Positions 17,842 to 27,694 of a stretch of DNA of 64,000 nt are shown piece by piece; position 1 is the stretch's first letter, and each line of letters starts with the position of its first letter. The translations under genes were made by a program, and so were the position numbers. Origin of the DNA: Cellvibrio sp. 79 (GTDB taxonomy: Bacteria > Pseudomonadota > Gammaproteobacteria > Pseudomonadales > Cellvibrionaceae); contig MVDH01000001.1 in NCBI GenBank assembly GCA_003056245.1, positions 1,302,716-1,366,715 on the forward strand. The letters are read 5' to 3'. Below the pieces are notes generated by a model that was not told the DNA's origin, made no database searches, and was given only the letters and a program-made list of their open reading frames with translations.

Positions 17842-19260
17842 ATGGCTAAAACTCTTTATGACAAATTGTGGGATGCCCACCTCGTCCATCAAAGTGATGA
17901 TGGTTCGGCGCTTATCTATATAGATCGTCACATCGTTCACGAAGTAACCTCGCCGCAGGCGTTTGATGGTCTGCGTATAGCTGGACGTAAACCCTGGCGA
18001 GTGGATTCAATCCTCGCTACGCCAGATCACAATGTCCCAACCACCCAGAAAGAGCGTGCCCATGGGGTGAGTGGTATCCAGGACCCGGTGTCATTGATCC
18101 AGGTGAAGACCCTCGATGATAACTGCGATGAGTTCGGCATCCTTGAATTCAAAATCAACGATGAGCGCCAGGGGATTGTGCATGTTGTTGGTCCTGAAAC
18201 CGGTGCCTGCTTGCCCGGTATGACGGTAGTTTGTGGTGATTCGCATACTGCTACCAACGGTGCTTTGGGTTCATTGGCCCACGGGATTGGCACCAGTGAA
18301 GTTGAGCATGTGATGGCGACCCAATGTTTGGTCGCTAAAAAAATGAAAAACATGTTAATCAAGGTGGATGGCAAACTTGGTCTTGGTGTTACACCGAAAG
18401 ACGTTGTTCTCGCCATCATCGCTAAAATCGGTACCGCCGGTGGTACGGGTTACGCGATGGAGTTTGGCGGGCAGGTGTTTCGCGATATGAGCATGGAAGG
18501 CCGTATGACTGTATGCAACATGGCGATTGAAGCTGGCGCGCGTGCCGGAATGGTTGCTGTTGATCAAACCACTATTGATTATGTAAAAGGCAGAACCTTT
18601 GCTCCTAAAGGTGATTTGTGGGAGAAGGCGGTTGCAGAATGGAAAAATTTTGTCAGCGATGACGGTGCTCATTTTGACTCCGTAGTTGAAATCAGCGGTG
18701 CTGACATCAAGCCGCAAGTAAGCTGGGGTACTTCACCGGAGATGGTGGTTTCTGTGGAGGATAAAGTGCCGGATCCTGAGAATGAAGCTGATCCGGTTAA
18801 ACGCAACGATATGATTCGTGCATTGCAATATATGGGTTTGAAAGCAAACCAACCGATCACCTCTATTCATGTTGATCGCGTGTTTATTGGTTCGTGCACT
18901 AATTCGCGTATTGAAGATATTCGTGCTGCAGCGGAAATTGTTAAAGGCCGCCAAAAATCCGGTTCTGTCAAAGAAGCGATTGTTGTTCCCGGTTCCGGTG
19001 CAGTTAAAGCACAGGCAGAGGCGGAAGGTTTGGATAAGATTTTTATCGACGCTGGATTGGAGTGGCGTGAGCCGGGTTGCTCCATGTGTTTGGCCATGAA
19101 TGCCGACAAACTCGGAGCGGGTGAGCATTGTGCTTCCACCTCTAACCGTAATTTTGAAGGTCGCCAGGGCTACGGTGGTCGCACTCATTTGGTGAGTCCA
19201 GCGATGGCAGCGGCGGCAGCAATTGCCGGTCATTTTGTCGACGTGCGTACATTCAACTAA
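17842..19260 (+). CDS. leuC: 3-isopropylmalate dehydratase large subunit
   Basis: A 472-residue aconitase-family subunit. With LeuD it isomerises 2- to 3-isopropylmalate in leucine synthesis. The [4Fe-4S] ligands are C352 in IGSCTNSR and C413 and C416 in [31 protein letters not shown] is the family core motif (quoted in part: [13 protein letters not shown]). A TTG start at 17830 is possible, but GGAG sits seven bases before the ATG at 17842, which gives the standard [12 protein letters not shown]-terminus. First gene of leuC-leuD-dapF-like-leuB-asd. Confidence 0.97.
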   Translation: MAKTLYDKLWDAHLVHQSDDGSALIYIDRHIVHEVTSPQAFDGLRIAGRKPWRVDSILATPDHNVPTTQKERAHGVSGIQDPVSLIQVKTLDDNCDEFGILEFKINDERQGIVHVVGPETGACLPGMTVVCGDSHTATNGALGSLAHGIGTSEVEHVMATQCLVAKKMKNMLIKVDGKLGLGVTPKDVVLAIIAKIGTAGGTGYAMEFGGQVFRDMSMEGRMTVCNMAIEAGARAGMVAVDQTTIDYVKGRTFAPKGDLWEKAVAEWKNFVSDDGAHFDSVVEISGADIKPQVSWGTSPEMVVSVEDKVPDPENEADPVKRNDMIRALQYMGLKANQPITSIHVDRVFIGSCTNSRIEDIRAAAEIVKGRQKSGSVKEAIVVPGSGAVKAQAEAEGLDKIFIDAGLEWREPGCSMCLAMNADKLGAGEHCASTSNRNFEGRQGYGGRTHLVSPAMAAAAAIAGHFVDVRTFN

Positions 19261-19276
19261 CCAGGAGCAGAAAGCC

Positions 19277-19924
19277 ATGAAAAGTTTTACCGTTATACAA
19301 GGCATTGCGGCTCCTATGGATCGCGCGAATGTCGATACCGATATGATTATCCCGAAGCAGTTTTTGAAATCCATCAAGCGCACTGGTTTCGGCAAAAACT
19401 TGTTTGATGAATTGCGTTACCTCGATGAAGGCAAGCCCGATCAAAGTTGCGAAGGCCGCCCGATCAATAGCGAATTCCCGCTGAATTTTCCGCGTTATAA
19501 AAATGCCAGCATTTTGCTTGCGCGTGAAAATTTTGGTTGTGGGTCGAGCCGCGAGCATGCGCCATGGGCACTGGATGACTACGGTTTTCGCAGTGTGATC
19601 GCGCCGAGTTTTGCTGATATCTTTTTTAACAACTGTTTTAAAAATGGTTTGTTGCCAATTATTCTGGATGAAGAAATTGTCGATAAATTGTTTAAGGAAA
19701 TGTATGCGGTGGAAGGCTATCAATTAACCGTTGATCTTGCAGCGCAAACCGTAACTACCCCATCAGGTGAAAGTTTTGGTTTTGAAGTTGATGCCTTCCG
19801 TAAGCATTGTTTATTAAACGGTTTGGATGATATTGGCTTAACCCTTGAGCATGCCGATAAAATTCACGCTTATGAGAGCAAGCGCCGCGCAGAAGCACCC
19901 TGGTTGTTTGATGTAGTGAAATAA
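19277..19924 (+). CDS. leuD: 3-isopropylmalate dehydratase small subunit
   Basis: A 215-residue swivel-domain partner of LeuC. Characteristic segments are [36 protein letters not shown] (substrate contact) and [18 protein letters not shown]. The start is fixed by CCAGGAGC just upstream; it begins 16 bases after leuC. The open frame extends back into leuC but is not LeuD-like there. Confidence 0.97.
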   Translation: MKSFTVIQGIAAPMDRANVDTDMIIPKQFLKSIKRTGFGKNLFDELRYLDEGKPDQSCEGRPINSEFPLNFPRYKNASILLARENFGCGSSREHAPWALDDYGFRSVIAPSFADIFFNNCFKNGLLPIILDEEIVDKLFKEMYAVEGYQLTVDLAAQTVTTPSGESFGFEVDAFRKHCLLNGLDDIGLTLEHADKIHAYESKRRAEAPWLFDVVK

Positions 19925-19927
19925 ATA

Positions 19928-20758
19928 ATGAAATTCACCAAGTATCACGCATTGGGAAATGATTACATTGTCGTTGATCCGGCAGATGTATCCAGTGCGC
20001 TCACTTTTGATCAAATCAGTGCGTTATGTGATCGTCATTATGGATTTGGCTCTGATGGTGTGCTGTTTGGGCCACTCAAAAGTGATGCTGGTGATTTTGC
20101 GTTACAAATTTTCAATCCCGATGGTGGCGAAGCTGAAAAAAGTGGTAATGGATTACGTATTTTTTGCCGCTATTTGTGGGATCAACAATTGGTTGGTGGC
20201 GAAAAGTTTACCGTTGAGACCAAAGGTGGAATTGTCAGTGCGGTAGTTCATGCTGAAGGCAAGTCGGTTTCAGTTGCGATGGGAAAAGTAAGGTTTACTC
20301 ATGAGCATGATGGCGAGCCTGAAATTGCTGCAAAAAAAGTGATGGTGGATCAGCAATCGTTTGCGTTTTATCCCGCTAATGTTAGCAATCCACATTGTGT
20401 GATTTTGGTGGATGAACCAACACCTGGGATGGCAAAGAAACTTGGTCCTGTTATCGAAAACGATGGTCAGTTTAAGAACCGCACCAATGTGCAATTTTTA
20501 AAAATAATTGATAGAAATAATATCCGGATTGAAATTTGGGAGCGGGGTGCAGGTTACACCCTGGCTTCCGGTAGTAGCAGTACAGCATCAGCGGCCGTTG
20601 CCTTTGCATTAGGCTTTTGTGATTCGCAGATCGCTGTGCATATGCCAGGTGGCGTTATTGAAATCTCATTGGATAATCAATTTTTAGCCACTATGAAAGG
20701 CGCGGTTTGTAAAATCGGTGAAGGTAATTTGAGCGCTGAAGCGGTTAATTATCAATAA
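19928..20758 (+). CDS. Diaminopimelate epimerase-like protein lacking both catalytic cysteines
   Basis: A 276-residue DapF-fold protein, three bases after leuD. True DapF racemises LL- and meso-diaminopimelate with two cysteines (C73 and C217 in E. coli). Here the first site reads AEKSGNG (S72) and the second LASGSSS (S214), so both thiols are serines. Other pocket features are kept: ALGNDYIVVD, NPDGGEAE, SNPHCV, NRTNVQF and WERGAG. The residue pattern suggests an amino-acid-like substrate is still bound, while two-base cysteine racemisation is unlikely. Its place inside the leucine operon hints at a role linked to that pathway. The normal dapF is expected elsewhere, near lysA. An automatic dapF label would probably be wrong. 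Confidence 0.85.
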   Translation: MKFTKYHALGNDYIVVDPADVSSALTFDQISALCDRHYGFGSDGVLFGPLKSDAGDFALQIFNPDGGEAEKSGNGLRIFCRYLWDQQLVGGEKFTVETKGGIVSAVVHAEGKSVSVAMGKVRFTHEHDGEPEIAAKKVMVDQQSFAFYPANVSNPHCVILVDEPTPGMAKKLGPVIENDGQFKNRTNVQFLKIIDRNNIRIEIWERGAGYTLASGSSSTASAAVAFALGFCDSQIAVHMPGGVIEISLDNQFLATMKGAVCKIGEGNLSAEAVNYQ

Positions 20759-20779
20759 ATTTTTTATTGGAGAAAACTT

Positions 20780-21856
20780 GTGGGTAAACATATTTTAATT
20801 CTGGAAGGTGATGGTATTGGTCCGGAAATTGTGCGTGAAGCGCGCAAGGTTCTCGATGTTGTTAATGCGAAATTTGATCTTGGCCTGACTTTCGAAAACG
20901 ATCACATGGGTGGCTGTGCAATCGATGCTTACGGTGTTCCGTTAGCTGATTCTACGTTGGAGAAAGCGCGCAACGCTGATGCGATTTTGTTGGGCGCCGT
21001 GGGTGGTCCCAAGTGGGACAAGCTGGATCGATCAATTCGCCCGGAAAAAGGTTTATTGAAGATCCGTTCGCAATTGGGGTTGTACGCTAACTTGCGCCCG
21101 GCGCTGTTGTACCCGCAATTGGTTGATGCATCATCACTGAAGCCGGAAGTTGTTTCAGGGCTGGATATTTTGATTGTACGTGAGCTGGCTGGCGGTATTT
21201 ACTTTGGCGAGCCGCGCGGTATTCGTGTGCTGGAGAATGGCGAGCGCGAAGGCTACAACACTTACAAATATTCCGAGAGCGAAATTATCCGTATTGGTCG
21301 CACTGCATTTGAAATGGCGCGCAAGCGTAACGGTAAGGTTTGTTCTGTGGACAAAGCTAACGTGCTGGAGGCCACTATGCTCTGGCGTGAAGTGATGGAT
21401 ACTCTGCATAAAGAGTATCCAGACGTAGAGTTGTCACATATGTATGTGGATAATGCGGCGATGCAATTGGTGCGCGCACCGAAACAATTCGATGTGTTGG
21501 TGACTGGCAATATGTTTGGTGATATTTTGTCCGACGCAGCTGCCATGTTGACCGGTTCAATCGGTATGTTGCCGTCGGCCTCGCTCGATAAAGATGGTCG
21601 CGGTATGTATGAGCCATGCCATGGGTCGGCACCGGATATTGCCGGGCAAGGTATTGCAAATCCGCTTGCGACTATTTTGTCGGTATCCATGATGTTACGT
21701 TATTCGCTCGGTTATCCGCAGGTTGCGGATGCGATTGAGGTGGCAGTTGGCAAGGTATTGGATCAAGGTTATCGCACTGCCGATATTTATACGGAAGGTA
21801 AGACTAAAGTATCTACCTCGCAAATGGGTGATGCCGTAGTAGCGGCTTTGAATTGA
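20780..21856 (+). CDS. leuB: 3-isopropylmalate dehydrogenase
   Basis: A 358-residue NAD-dependent beta-decarboxylating dehydrogenase making 2-ketoisocaproate precursor from 3-isopropylmalate. The N-terminus is [15 protein letters not shown]. Substrate Arg residues are in [13 protein letters not shown], the catalytic Tyr and Lys in YNTYKYSE and [10 protein letters not shown], and metal-binding Asp residues in [15 protein letters not shown]. It starts with GTG at 20780 after TTGGAG. It closes the leucine set, with the dapF-like gene intervening between it and leuD. Confidence 0.97.
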   Translation: MGKHILILEGDGIGPEIVREARKVLDVVNAKFDLGLTFENDHMGGCAIDAYGVPLADSTLEKARNADAILLGAVGGPKWDKLDRSIRPEKGLLKIRSQLGLYANLRPALLYPQLVDASSLKPEVVSGLDILIVRELAGGIYFGEPRGIRVLENGEREGYNTYKYSESEIIRIGRTAFEMARKRNGKVCSVDKANVLEATMLWREVMDTLHKEYPDVELSHMYVDNAAMQLVRAPKQFDVLVTGNMFGDILSDAAAMLTGSIGMLPSASLDKDGRGMYEPCHGSAPDIAGQGIANPLATILSVSMMLRYSLGYPQVADAIEVAVGKVLDQGYRTADIYTEGKTKVSTSQMGDAVVAALN

Positions 21857-21888
21857 TTTTCGCTTGAATACTTAATAGAGAGACTGAG

Positions 21889-22995
21889 ATGAAAGTAGGT
21901 TTTGTAGGTTGGCGCGGTATGGTGGGTTCCGTATTGATGGAGCGTATGCAATCAGAAAATGATTTTGCCGATATCGAGCCCGTATTTTTCACTACCTCTA
22001 ACGTAGGTGGTGCTGCACCAGCGGTAGCTGCTGGATTGCCTGCATTGAAAGATGCTTATTCTGTAGATGATTTGAAGCAACTGGATGTAATCGTGACTTG
22101 CCAGGGTGGTGATTACACCAATGAAATTTTCCCGAAGCTGCGTTCATCCGGTTGGAACGGTTACTGGATTGATGCCGCTTCCAGCCTGCGTATGGAGGAT
22201 GATGCAGTCATTATCCTCGATCCGGTTAATCGTGGCCTTATTGATGCTGCTGTGCAAAAAGGTGTTAAAAACTTTATTGGCGGTAACTGCACCAACTCTA
22301 TCATGTTGATGGGGATGGGCGGTTTGTTCCATGCGGGTTTGGTGGAGTGGGTTAGCTCTATGACTTATCAAGCGGCATCGGGTGGTGGTGCAAATCACAT
22401 GCGCGAATTGTTGAAGGGCATGGGGGTAATTCATAGCGCGGTAGCTGATGAGTTAGCAACACCTGCGTCAGCAATCTTGGATATTGATAGAAAAGTCGCC
22501 AGCACCATTCGTAATGATGTGCCACGCGAGTTCTTCCCTGCGCCATTGGCTGGTGGTTTGATTCCCTGGATTGACAAGCAATTGGATAATGGTCAATCCA
22601 AAGAAGAATGGAAAGGTCAGGCTGAAGTTAACAAAATTTTAGGTACTGACAGCACTATTCCTGTGGATGGTCTGTGCGTGCGTATTGGTGCTATGCGTTG
22701 CCACAGCTTGGCACTTACCGTAAAACTCAAGAAAGACCTTCCGCTTGAGGAGATTGAGTCCATTATCAAGTCAGGTAATGACTGGGTGAAATTTGTGCCG
22801 AATGATCGTAGCATCACTGAGCAGGAGCTGACTCCAGCTTCTATCACTGGTGGCTTGAAAATTGGTGTCGGTCGCGTGCGCAAGCTCAACATGGGGCCAG
22901 AGTATGTCTCTGCCTTTGTAATCGGCGACCAATTATTATGGGGTGCCGCAGAGCCATTGCGCCGTATGCTGCGTATCCTCAAAGGGTCAAAATAA
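21889..22995 (+). CDS. asd: Aspartate-semialdehyde dehydrogenase
   Basis: A 368-residue NADPH enzyme reducing aspartyl phosphate to the semialdehyde, a branch point for Lys/DAP, Thr and Met. The N-terminal [17 protein letters not shown] binds the nucleotide. The catalytic Cys is C134 in [19 protein letters not shown] and the later [16 protein letters not shown] are typical of the gram-negative type. It is 32 bases after leuB, with AGAGA before the ATG, and ends at a strong terminator. The leuB-asd-fimV order is as in Pseudomonas. Confidence 0.97.
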   Translation: MKVGFVGWRGMVGSVLMERMQSENDFADIEPVFFTTSNVGGAAPAVAAGLPALKDAYSVDDLKQLDVIVTCQGGDYTNEIFPKLRSSGWNGYWIDAASSLRMEDDAVIILDPVNRGLIDAAVQKGVKNFIGGNCTNSIMLMGMGGLFHAGLVEWVSSMTYQAASGGGANHMRELLKGMGVIHSAVADELATPASAILDIDRKVASTIRNDVPREFFPAPLAGGLIPWIDKQLDNGQSKEEWKGQAEVNKILGTDSTIPVDGLCVRIGAMRCHSLALTVKLKKDLPLEEIESIIKSGNDWVKFVPNDRSITEQELTPASITGGLKIGVGRVRKLNMGPEYVSAFVIGDQLLWGAAEPLRRMLRILKGSK

Positions 22996-23020
22996 GCATT
23001 CTGCTTGTCTTTATGACACT

Positions 23021-23054
23021 AAAAACCCCGGGCCTAAAACCCGGGGTTTTTTCT
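23021..23054 (+). terminator. Terminator of the leu-asd operon
   Basis: Stem AAAAACCCCGGG / CCCGGGGTTTTT with loop CCTAAAA, followed by more T. It ends the leuC-asd transcript. Confidence 0.9.
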
Positions 23055-23232
23055 TTATATAACCATTTTGGTAATAAATAAGGATTTAAATGTCAGGCTT
23101 TTTTCACATTTTTGCGAATACGGGTGATGAAAGGTTTAAAAAACAAGATTTATGACAGCTTTGTCAAGACCCCGAGTATTGATAAAAACCTATTTATAAT
23201 GAATACTTACGAAGGATACTGAATATTTATTC

Positions 23233-23283
23233 GAGGTTTGAAACCTCACCAACGCAGCATGTCTCTCCATGTCGATGCTGTGT
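23233..23283 (+). other. Two adjacent hairpins in the fimV leader
   Basis: The 352-base gap between asd and fimV contains the asd terminator and then two potential RNA hairpins. The first is GAGGTTT-G-AAACCTC (23233-23247). The second has a 9-bp stem, ACGCAGCAT with ATGCTGTGT (one G-U pair), around a 14-base loop (23252-23283). They lie about 65 bases before the start codon and may form a structured 5' leader. No known riboswitch is recognised. Confidence 0.4.
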
Positions 23284-23347
23284 ATATCAACTAAAATGTT
23301 TGGCTAATCATTGCAATTCAGCCGCGGAATAATAAAAGGATAGCGCT

Positions 23348-26300
23348 ATGCGTCTTCGTCAGTTGGTTTTAGCCTGTGGTCTTGCGTCCCTGGCGCTCTC
23401 ATCCCACGTGAGTGCTTTGGGGTTGGGTGAGGTTAAGCTCAAGTCAACACTGAACCAGCCGCTCGAGGCTGAGGTTAAGCTGCTTGATACGCGTGATCTC
23501 ACAGCAGAGCAGATTCTGGTTACCTTGGCATCACCTGCGGATTTTGAGCGCAATGGGGTTGATCGTTTATTTTTCTACACTGAGTTTCAATTTGCAGTGG
23601 ATATGGAAGCTGCCGATGGCCCCAAGGTGGTGATTACATCACGAGCTCCAGTCCACGAGCCCTACCTGAACTTTTTAATAGAAGCGCGCTGGACTGCTGG
23701 CCGTTTATTGCGTGAATACACTCTGCTAATGGATTTGCCAACTTTTGAGGATGGTGGGGCAAGTCGAGCAGTCCAGTCTGCCACTACTTCAGCACCAAAG
23801 CCTGTCAAGCAGCCGACCGCAAGTCAATCCACTCCCCAAACAACATCTCCTGCTCGTAGTGAACCGGCTACCAGAACGTCATCTGGTTCAGGAAGTGCTA
23901 GCCCAAAGCCTTCACTGAGCGGCAGTGACTATGAAGTGCGCGGTAATGACACTTTGTGGGAAATAGCACTGCGCGCTCGTCCGGATTCAAGTGTTTCCGT
24001 GCATCAAAGCATGATGGCCTTGTATAAGGCGAATCCTGATGCTTTTATCAGCGGTAATATCAATCGCTTACGTCGTGGTCAGGTATTGCGTGTGCCTGAT
24101 GCGGATGAGATGAAATCATTGGGTAAAACCGAAGCAGTTAGCCAATTTGCGCAGGCGAGCGGCGATTCTGCATTGGGTGCACAGATTAATGCTTCCCGTC
24201 GTGCCACTGCTCCGCGTGCAGAATCTGCTGAAGTTAGCGGGCGAGTTAAGTTAGCTGCTCCTTCGACTGGTGGTAAAAGCGGACAAGGTAGCGGTGCTAA
24301 TGATGGTTCTGGCAAAGCACTTGAATCAGAATTGGCTACGACACTGGAAGAGTTGGATAAATCCAAAGCTGAAAATACCGAGTTAAGTTCGCGCGTAAAG
24401 GATCTTGAATCGCAAATAGATACCATGCAGCGTCTGGTGGATGTGAGTAACGAAAAGTTGCGCGCACTTCAGGTTGCTGCAGAGCAAAAGAACGCTGGCA
24501 CAGCAGCGACAACTCCCTCTGCTGCCAAGCCCGCTGAAGCTCCTGCTACCAAACCTGCCGAGGCTCCGGTAGAAGCTCCAGTTGCAACAACAAGTGCTGC
24601 TGTTTCAAGCGATGCCGTTGTTGCAGTGCCACCACCTCCGCAACCGGCGACCCAGCCCAAGCCAGCAACTGCGCAACCTAAACCTGCCATAACCCCTCCG
24701 CCGGCACCTGAGCCAACATTGGTTGATACGGCTGTTGAAAATGCACCGCTCATAGGATTGGGGCTTCTAGGTCTTGCCGGAGTTGGTTATCTGGTCTATC
24801 GCCGCCGTAAGCAGCAGGAAGATGATCAGCAACAAGAATTTGATCAGGACAATGTTTTTGCATTGGATGAAACCCCTGACCAGATAGACGAACCGGCAGA
24901 TGTTTCAAACCATTTCAATGAGATTGATGAATCATCATTGTTCGATGAAGAGCACCCCGTTTCTGCTGTTGCTGAAACCGGTGATGTAGTTGGTGAAGCA
25001 GATATTTACATCGCTTATGGCAAGTTGGATCAAGCAGAAGAAATGCTGCTAAATGCTCTGAAAAAAGATCCGGACTCAACAGATGTTCGCATGAAGTTGC
25101 TTGAGGTTTATGCGCAGCAACAAGATGCAGCCGGTTTTGATAAGCACTATGCAGCACTTTTACCCTTGGCTGGTGCAGCACTTCTGGCGCGAGCATCAGA
25201 ACTGCGTTCCGGTATTTCAGGGGCGGGTGAGTTCGATTCAGGTAATTCCTCATCGGCGGATGATTTTGCGCTTGACGATTTTAATCTGGACGACGATTTG
25301 GCAGTTTCCGAGACGCCTGCGCCAGCGCCTTATGAGCCGTCTGATTTTGATTTCAAACTGGATCTGGATGATGAAGAACCAAACCAGCCAGTGGCAAAGT
25401 CAACTAACGACGAATTTAATCTGGATTTGGATGACACCAGTGCCGAGGCGGATGATTTATCCGAGCTTTCACTGGCATTGGATGATCTGGAAAGCAATGA
25501 ATTGCCTGAGGCTGATATAGAGCCAGCTACCGCAACAATTGAAGACGAATTTAATTTTGATCTGGATGATGATCTGGCGCTCGACGATGACTTGTCATTG
25601 GATTCGGATTTTACATTGGATGAGGAAACCGATGCGGTTGTGGTTGCCAATGACTCTTCAGCGACGCCTGTAACCGCCGGGGCATCCGAAACATTGGATG
25701 TCGCAGCGGATGATTTCAATCTTGATATGAATGTCGATGATATCGATTTGGCTGCGCTTGACCATGAAATGGAAAGCCTGGATGTCGATTTTGACGATGA
25801 AGCGTTGGGAGATGACTCAGCCAGCATATCTGACTTCGCCGCGCAGGAAATCGCAAAAGACCAGGCCGAGCTTGGTTTGGATCTGGATGATGATTTGCGT
25901 TTGGACGATATTGAATCATCAAGTTTGAATCTCACTGATTCGCTTGACGATGAGCTTGCTAGCCTGGATGGTGAACTTGAAGTTGATTTCCCGGGCGATA
26001 CTGATTTGATCGCAGAAAATGATTCAGCAGATGAATTGCTGGATTTTGACGGTGGATCAGAGACCACAAGAAATGAGTTAGCTGATCTCGACCTTGAGTT
26101 GGGTGATCTGGACTCAGAAGAAACTGATTTCGAATTGGATTCCGCGTTCGCCGAAAATGATCTTCCTGCTAGCGTTGATTTGGAGCTGGATGACGAAATC
26201 CCCGCTGCACCAGGTGCTGTAGTTGCTCATGAGGATGTTTCTTCAGCAGCTCCTGCTATTGCAAATGCAGATCACCACGATGAAGACTTGTTTTCGCAAG

Positions 26301-26575
26301 CGCTATCTGACTTTTCCGCAGATTCAGATGATCTGGATCTAAATGAATTCTCCAGTGATGAGGCTGCGCTTGCCGATTTGTCTGATGATGAAATGGATTC
26401 CGAGCTGGATTTCCTGGCGGATGCAGATGAAGCTGCAACCAAACTGGATTTGGCCCGTGCCTATATTGATATGGGTGATGCGGAGGGTGCTAAAGATATC
26501 CTCTCCGAAGTTATCAATGAGGGTAACGATGATCAGCGTAAAGAAGCGAATGAGTTGCTGGGTCGCATAGTTTAA
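23348..26575 (+). CDS. fimV: FimV/HubP family polar landmark protein
   Basis: A 1,075-residue inner-membrane protein that organises the cell pole and supports type IV pili and twitching. Order: signal peptide; a conserved N-terminal domain (LGLGEVKLKSTLNQPLEAEV); Ser/Thr/Pro linker; a LysM peptidoglycan-binding domain at about 195-250 (GNDTLWEIALRARPDSS); a coiled coil at about 325-385; a Pro/Ala linker; a membrane segment at about 468-486 (GLGLLGLAGVGYLVYRRRK). A long acidic cytoplasmic part follows with repeated DDFNLD-, DEFNLD- and LDDDL-type units. The conserved C-terminal FimV domain has LDLARAYIDMGDAEGAK. The asd-fimV-truA order supports the call. Confidence 0.95.
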   Translation: MRLRQLVLACGLASLALSSHVSALGLGEVKLKSTLNQPLEAEVKLLDTRDLTAEQILVTLASPADFERNGVDRLFFYTEFQFAVDMEAADGPKVVITSRAPVHEPYLNFLIEARWTAGRLLREYTLLMDLPTFEDGGASRAVQSATTSAPKPVKQPTASQSTPQTTSPARSEPATRTSSGSGSASPKPSLSGSDYEVRGNDTLWEIALRARPDSSVSVHQSMMALYKANPDAFISGNINRLRRGQVLRVPDADEMKSLGKTEAVSQFAQASGDSALGAQINASRRATAPRAESAEVSGRVKLAAPSTGGKSGQGSGANDGSGKALESELATTLEELDKSKAENTELSSRVKDLESQIDTMQRLVDVSNEKLRALQVAAEQKNAGTAATTPSAAKPAEAPATKPAEAPVEAPVATTSAAVSSDAVVAVPPPPQPATQPKPATAQPKPAITPPPAPEPTLVDTAVENAPLIGLGLLGLAGVGYLVYRRRKQQEDDQQQEFDQDNVFALDETPDQIDEPADVSNHFNEIDESSLFDEEHPVSAVAETGDVVGEADIYIAYGKLDQAEEMLLNALKKDPDSTDVRMKLLEVYAQQQDAAGFDKHYAALLPLAGAALLARASELRSGISGAGEFDSGNSSSADDFALDDFNLDDDLAVSETPAPAPYEPSDFDFKLDLDDEEPNQPVAKSTNDEFNLDLDDTSAEADDLSELSLALDDLESNELPEADIEPATATIEDEFNFDLDDDLALDDDLSLDSDFTLDEETDAVVVANDSSATPVTAGASETLDVAADDFNLDMNVDDIDLAALDHEMESLDVDFDDEALGDDSASISDFAAQEIAKDQAELGLDLDDDLRLDDIESSSLNLTDSLDDELASLDGELEVDFPGDTDLIAENDSADELLDFDGGSETTRNELADLDLELGDLDSEETDFELDSAFAENDLPASVDLELDDEIPAAPGAVVAHEDVSSAAPAIANADHHDEDLFSQALSDFSADSDDLDLNEFSSDEAALADLSDDEMDSELDFLADADEAATKLDLARAYIDMGDAEGAKDILSEVINEGNDDQRKEANELLGRIV

Positions 26576-26593
26576 TTATTATTTTGCTTACCA

Positions 26594-26626
26594 AAGCCTT
26601 GTACCTCTGGTACAAGGCTTTTTTAT
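26594..26626 (+). terminator. Terminator of fimV
   Basis: A 12-bp perfect stem AAGCCTTGTACC / GGTACAAGGCTT, loop TCT, then TTTTATTTT. Confidence 0.9.
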
Positions 26627-26659
26627 TTTGTGCCCTGAATTGTTGGAAGCCTGTTGTTC

Positions 26660-27559
26660 ATGAGTGAAAACTTTATCCCTGCCTCAAAACCCTACGCCCG
26701 AAACGGCGAAGTTGTTGCAGATACTTTGTGGCCGGAAGGTATGCACAGGATTGCATTGGGGATCGAATATAAAGGTGCAGATTTTCATGGTTTCCAGGTG
26801 CAGCCCAACGGTGTTAAAACTGTGCAACAAGCACTTGAGCAAGCCTTATCCCGTGTGGCTGATGAAGAAATCACGCTGGTGTGTGCTGGCAGAACTGATG
26901 CCGGGGTGCATGCAACAAATCAGGTTATCCATTTTGATACGCTCGCTGTTCGTCCGGAAAAGGCATGGTTGCGCGGCACTCGTCCTCATTTACCAGATAC
27001 TGTTGGTGTGCGCTGGGCCAAAGAGGTGTCTCCCCAGTTTCACGCGCGCTTTAGTGCGCTTAACAGAACGTACCGTTATTTGTTGAGCGATGCAAAAACT
27101 CCTTCTGCGTTATTGCATGATCAGGTCACCTGGTCTTCGCGCCCGCTGGATATATCGCTCATGCGCAAAGCAGCTGCGCATTTAGTTGGGCAGCATGACT
27201 TTACTTCCTTTCGTGCGACCCAATGCCAGGCAAAAAGCCCGGTACGGAAAATTGAATATTTGCATCTGGTCAGGCGTGGCGATTTGATTGTGCTGGAAGT
27301 GCAAGCCAATGCGTTCCTTCATCATATGGTGCGTAACATTGTTGGTGTTTTATTGGCGGTAGGGGCGGGGGATAAATCGCCGGAGTGGGTTGCCGGGGTT
27401 CTTGCTGCGCGTGATCGTAGCGCCGGAGGTGCGACAGCAAAGCCCTTTGGTTTGTATCTTGTTGGTGTCGATTATCCGCAAAATTTCGATTTGCCTCACT
27501 GCTTTCCTGGTCCTTTATATTTTCCGGAAGCTATTGGCGGTTTCGCAGCAGAGCTTTAA
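26660..27559 (+). CDS. truA: tRNA pseudouridine(38-40) synthase TruA
   Basis: A 299-residue synthase modifying U38-U40 of the tRNA anticodon arm. The nucleophilic Asp is in CAGRTDAGVHATNQVIHFDT (core: AGRTDAGVHA). Other family signatures are GIEYKGADFHGFQ, RFSALNRTYRYLL and FLHHMVRNIVG. The chosen ATG at 26660 follows TTGGAAG at somewhat long spacing. An internal ATG at 26741 with GGAAGG before it would give a shorter N-terminus closer to E. coli TruA. The start is therefore uncertain by 27 residues. Confidence 0.94.
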   Translation: MSENFIPASKPYARNGEVVADTLWPEGMHRIALGIEYKGADFHGFQVQPNGVKTVQQALEQALSRVADEEITLVCAGRTDAGVHATNQVIHFDTLAVRPEKAWLRGTRPHLPDTVGVRWAKEVSPQFHARFSALNRTYRYLLSDAKTPSALLHDQVTWSSRPLDISLMRKAAAHLVGQHDFTSFRATQCQAKSPVRKIEYLHLVRRGDLIVLEVQANAFLHHMVRNIVGVLLAVGAGDKSPEWVAGVLAARDRSAGGATAKPFGLYLVGVDYPQNFDLPHCFPGPLYFPEAIGGFAAEL

Positions 27560-27632
27560 TTGGTCGATTTTTGTTCTTGGTCTTTTTGCAGTTTTTAGCG
27601 GTGAAGTCTGTTAATATCCCGCCTGATTTTTT

Positions 27633-27670
27633 TAAAGCGACCTTGTTTACGTGGCCGCTTTTATGTTTTG
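27633..27670 (+). terminator. Possible weak terminator between truA and trpF
   Basis: AAAGCG and CGCTTT flank a 16-base interrupted loop and are followed by TTATGTTTT. The stem is short, so read-through into trpF is possible. Confidence 0.3.
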
Positions 27671-27694
27671 TAGAGCTGACAGGAGCATTTCGGC

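Noticed and set aside
19928..20758. Annotation as a functional dapF
   Set aside because: Both catalytic cysteines are serine, and the operon is leucine biosynthesis, not lysine/DAP. Only the fold is supported.
25330..26067. 245-aa Ser-rich open frame antisense to fimV
   Set aside because: It mirrors the Asp/Glu codons of the FimV acidic tail, which read as Ser on the other strand. No ribosome site or known family.
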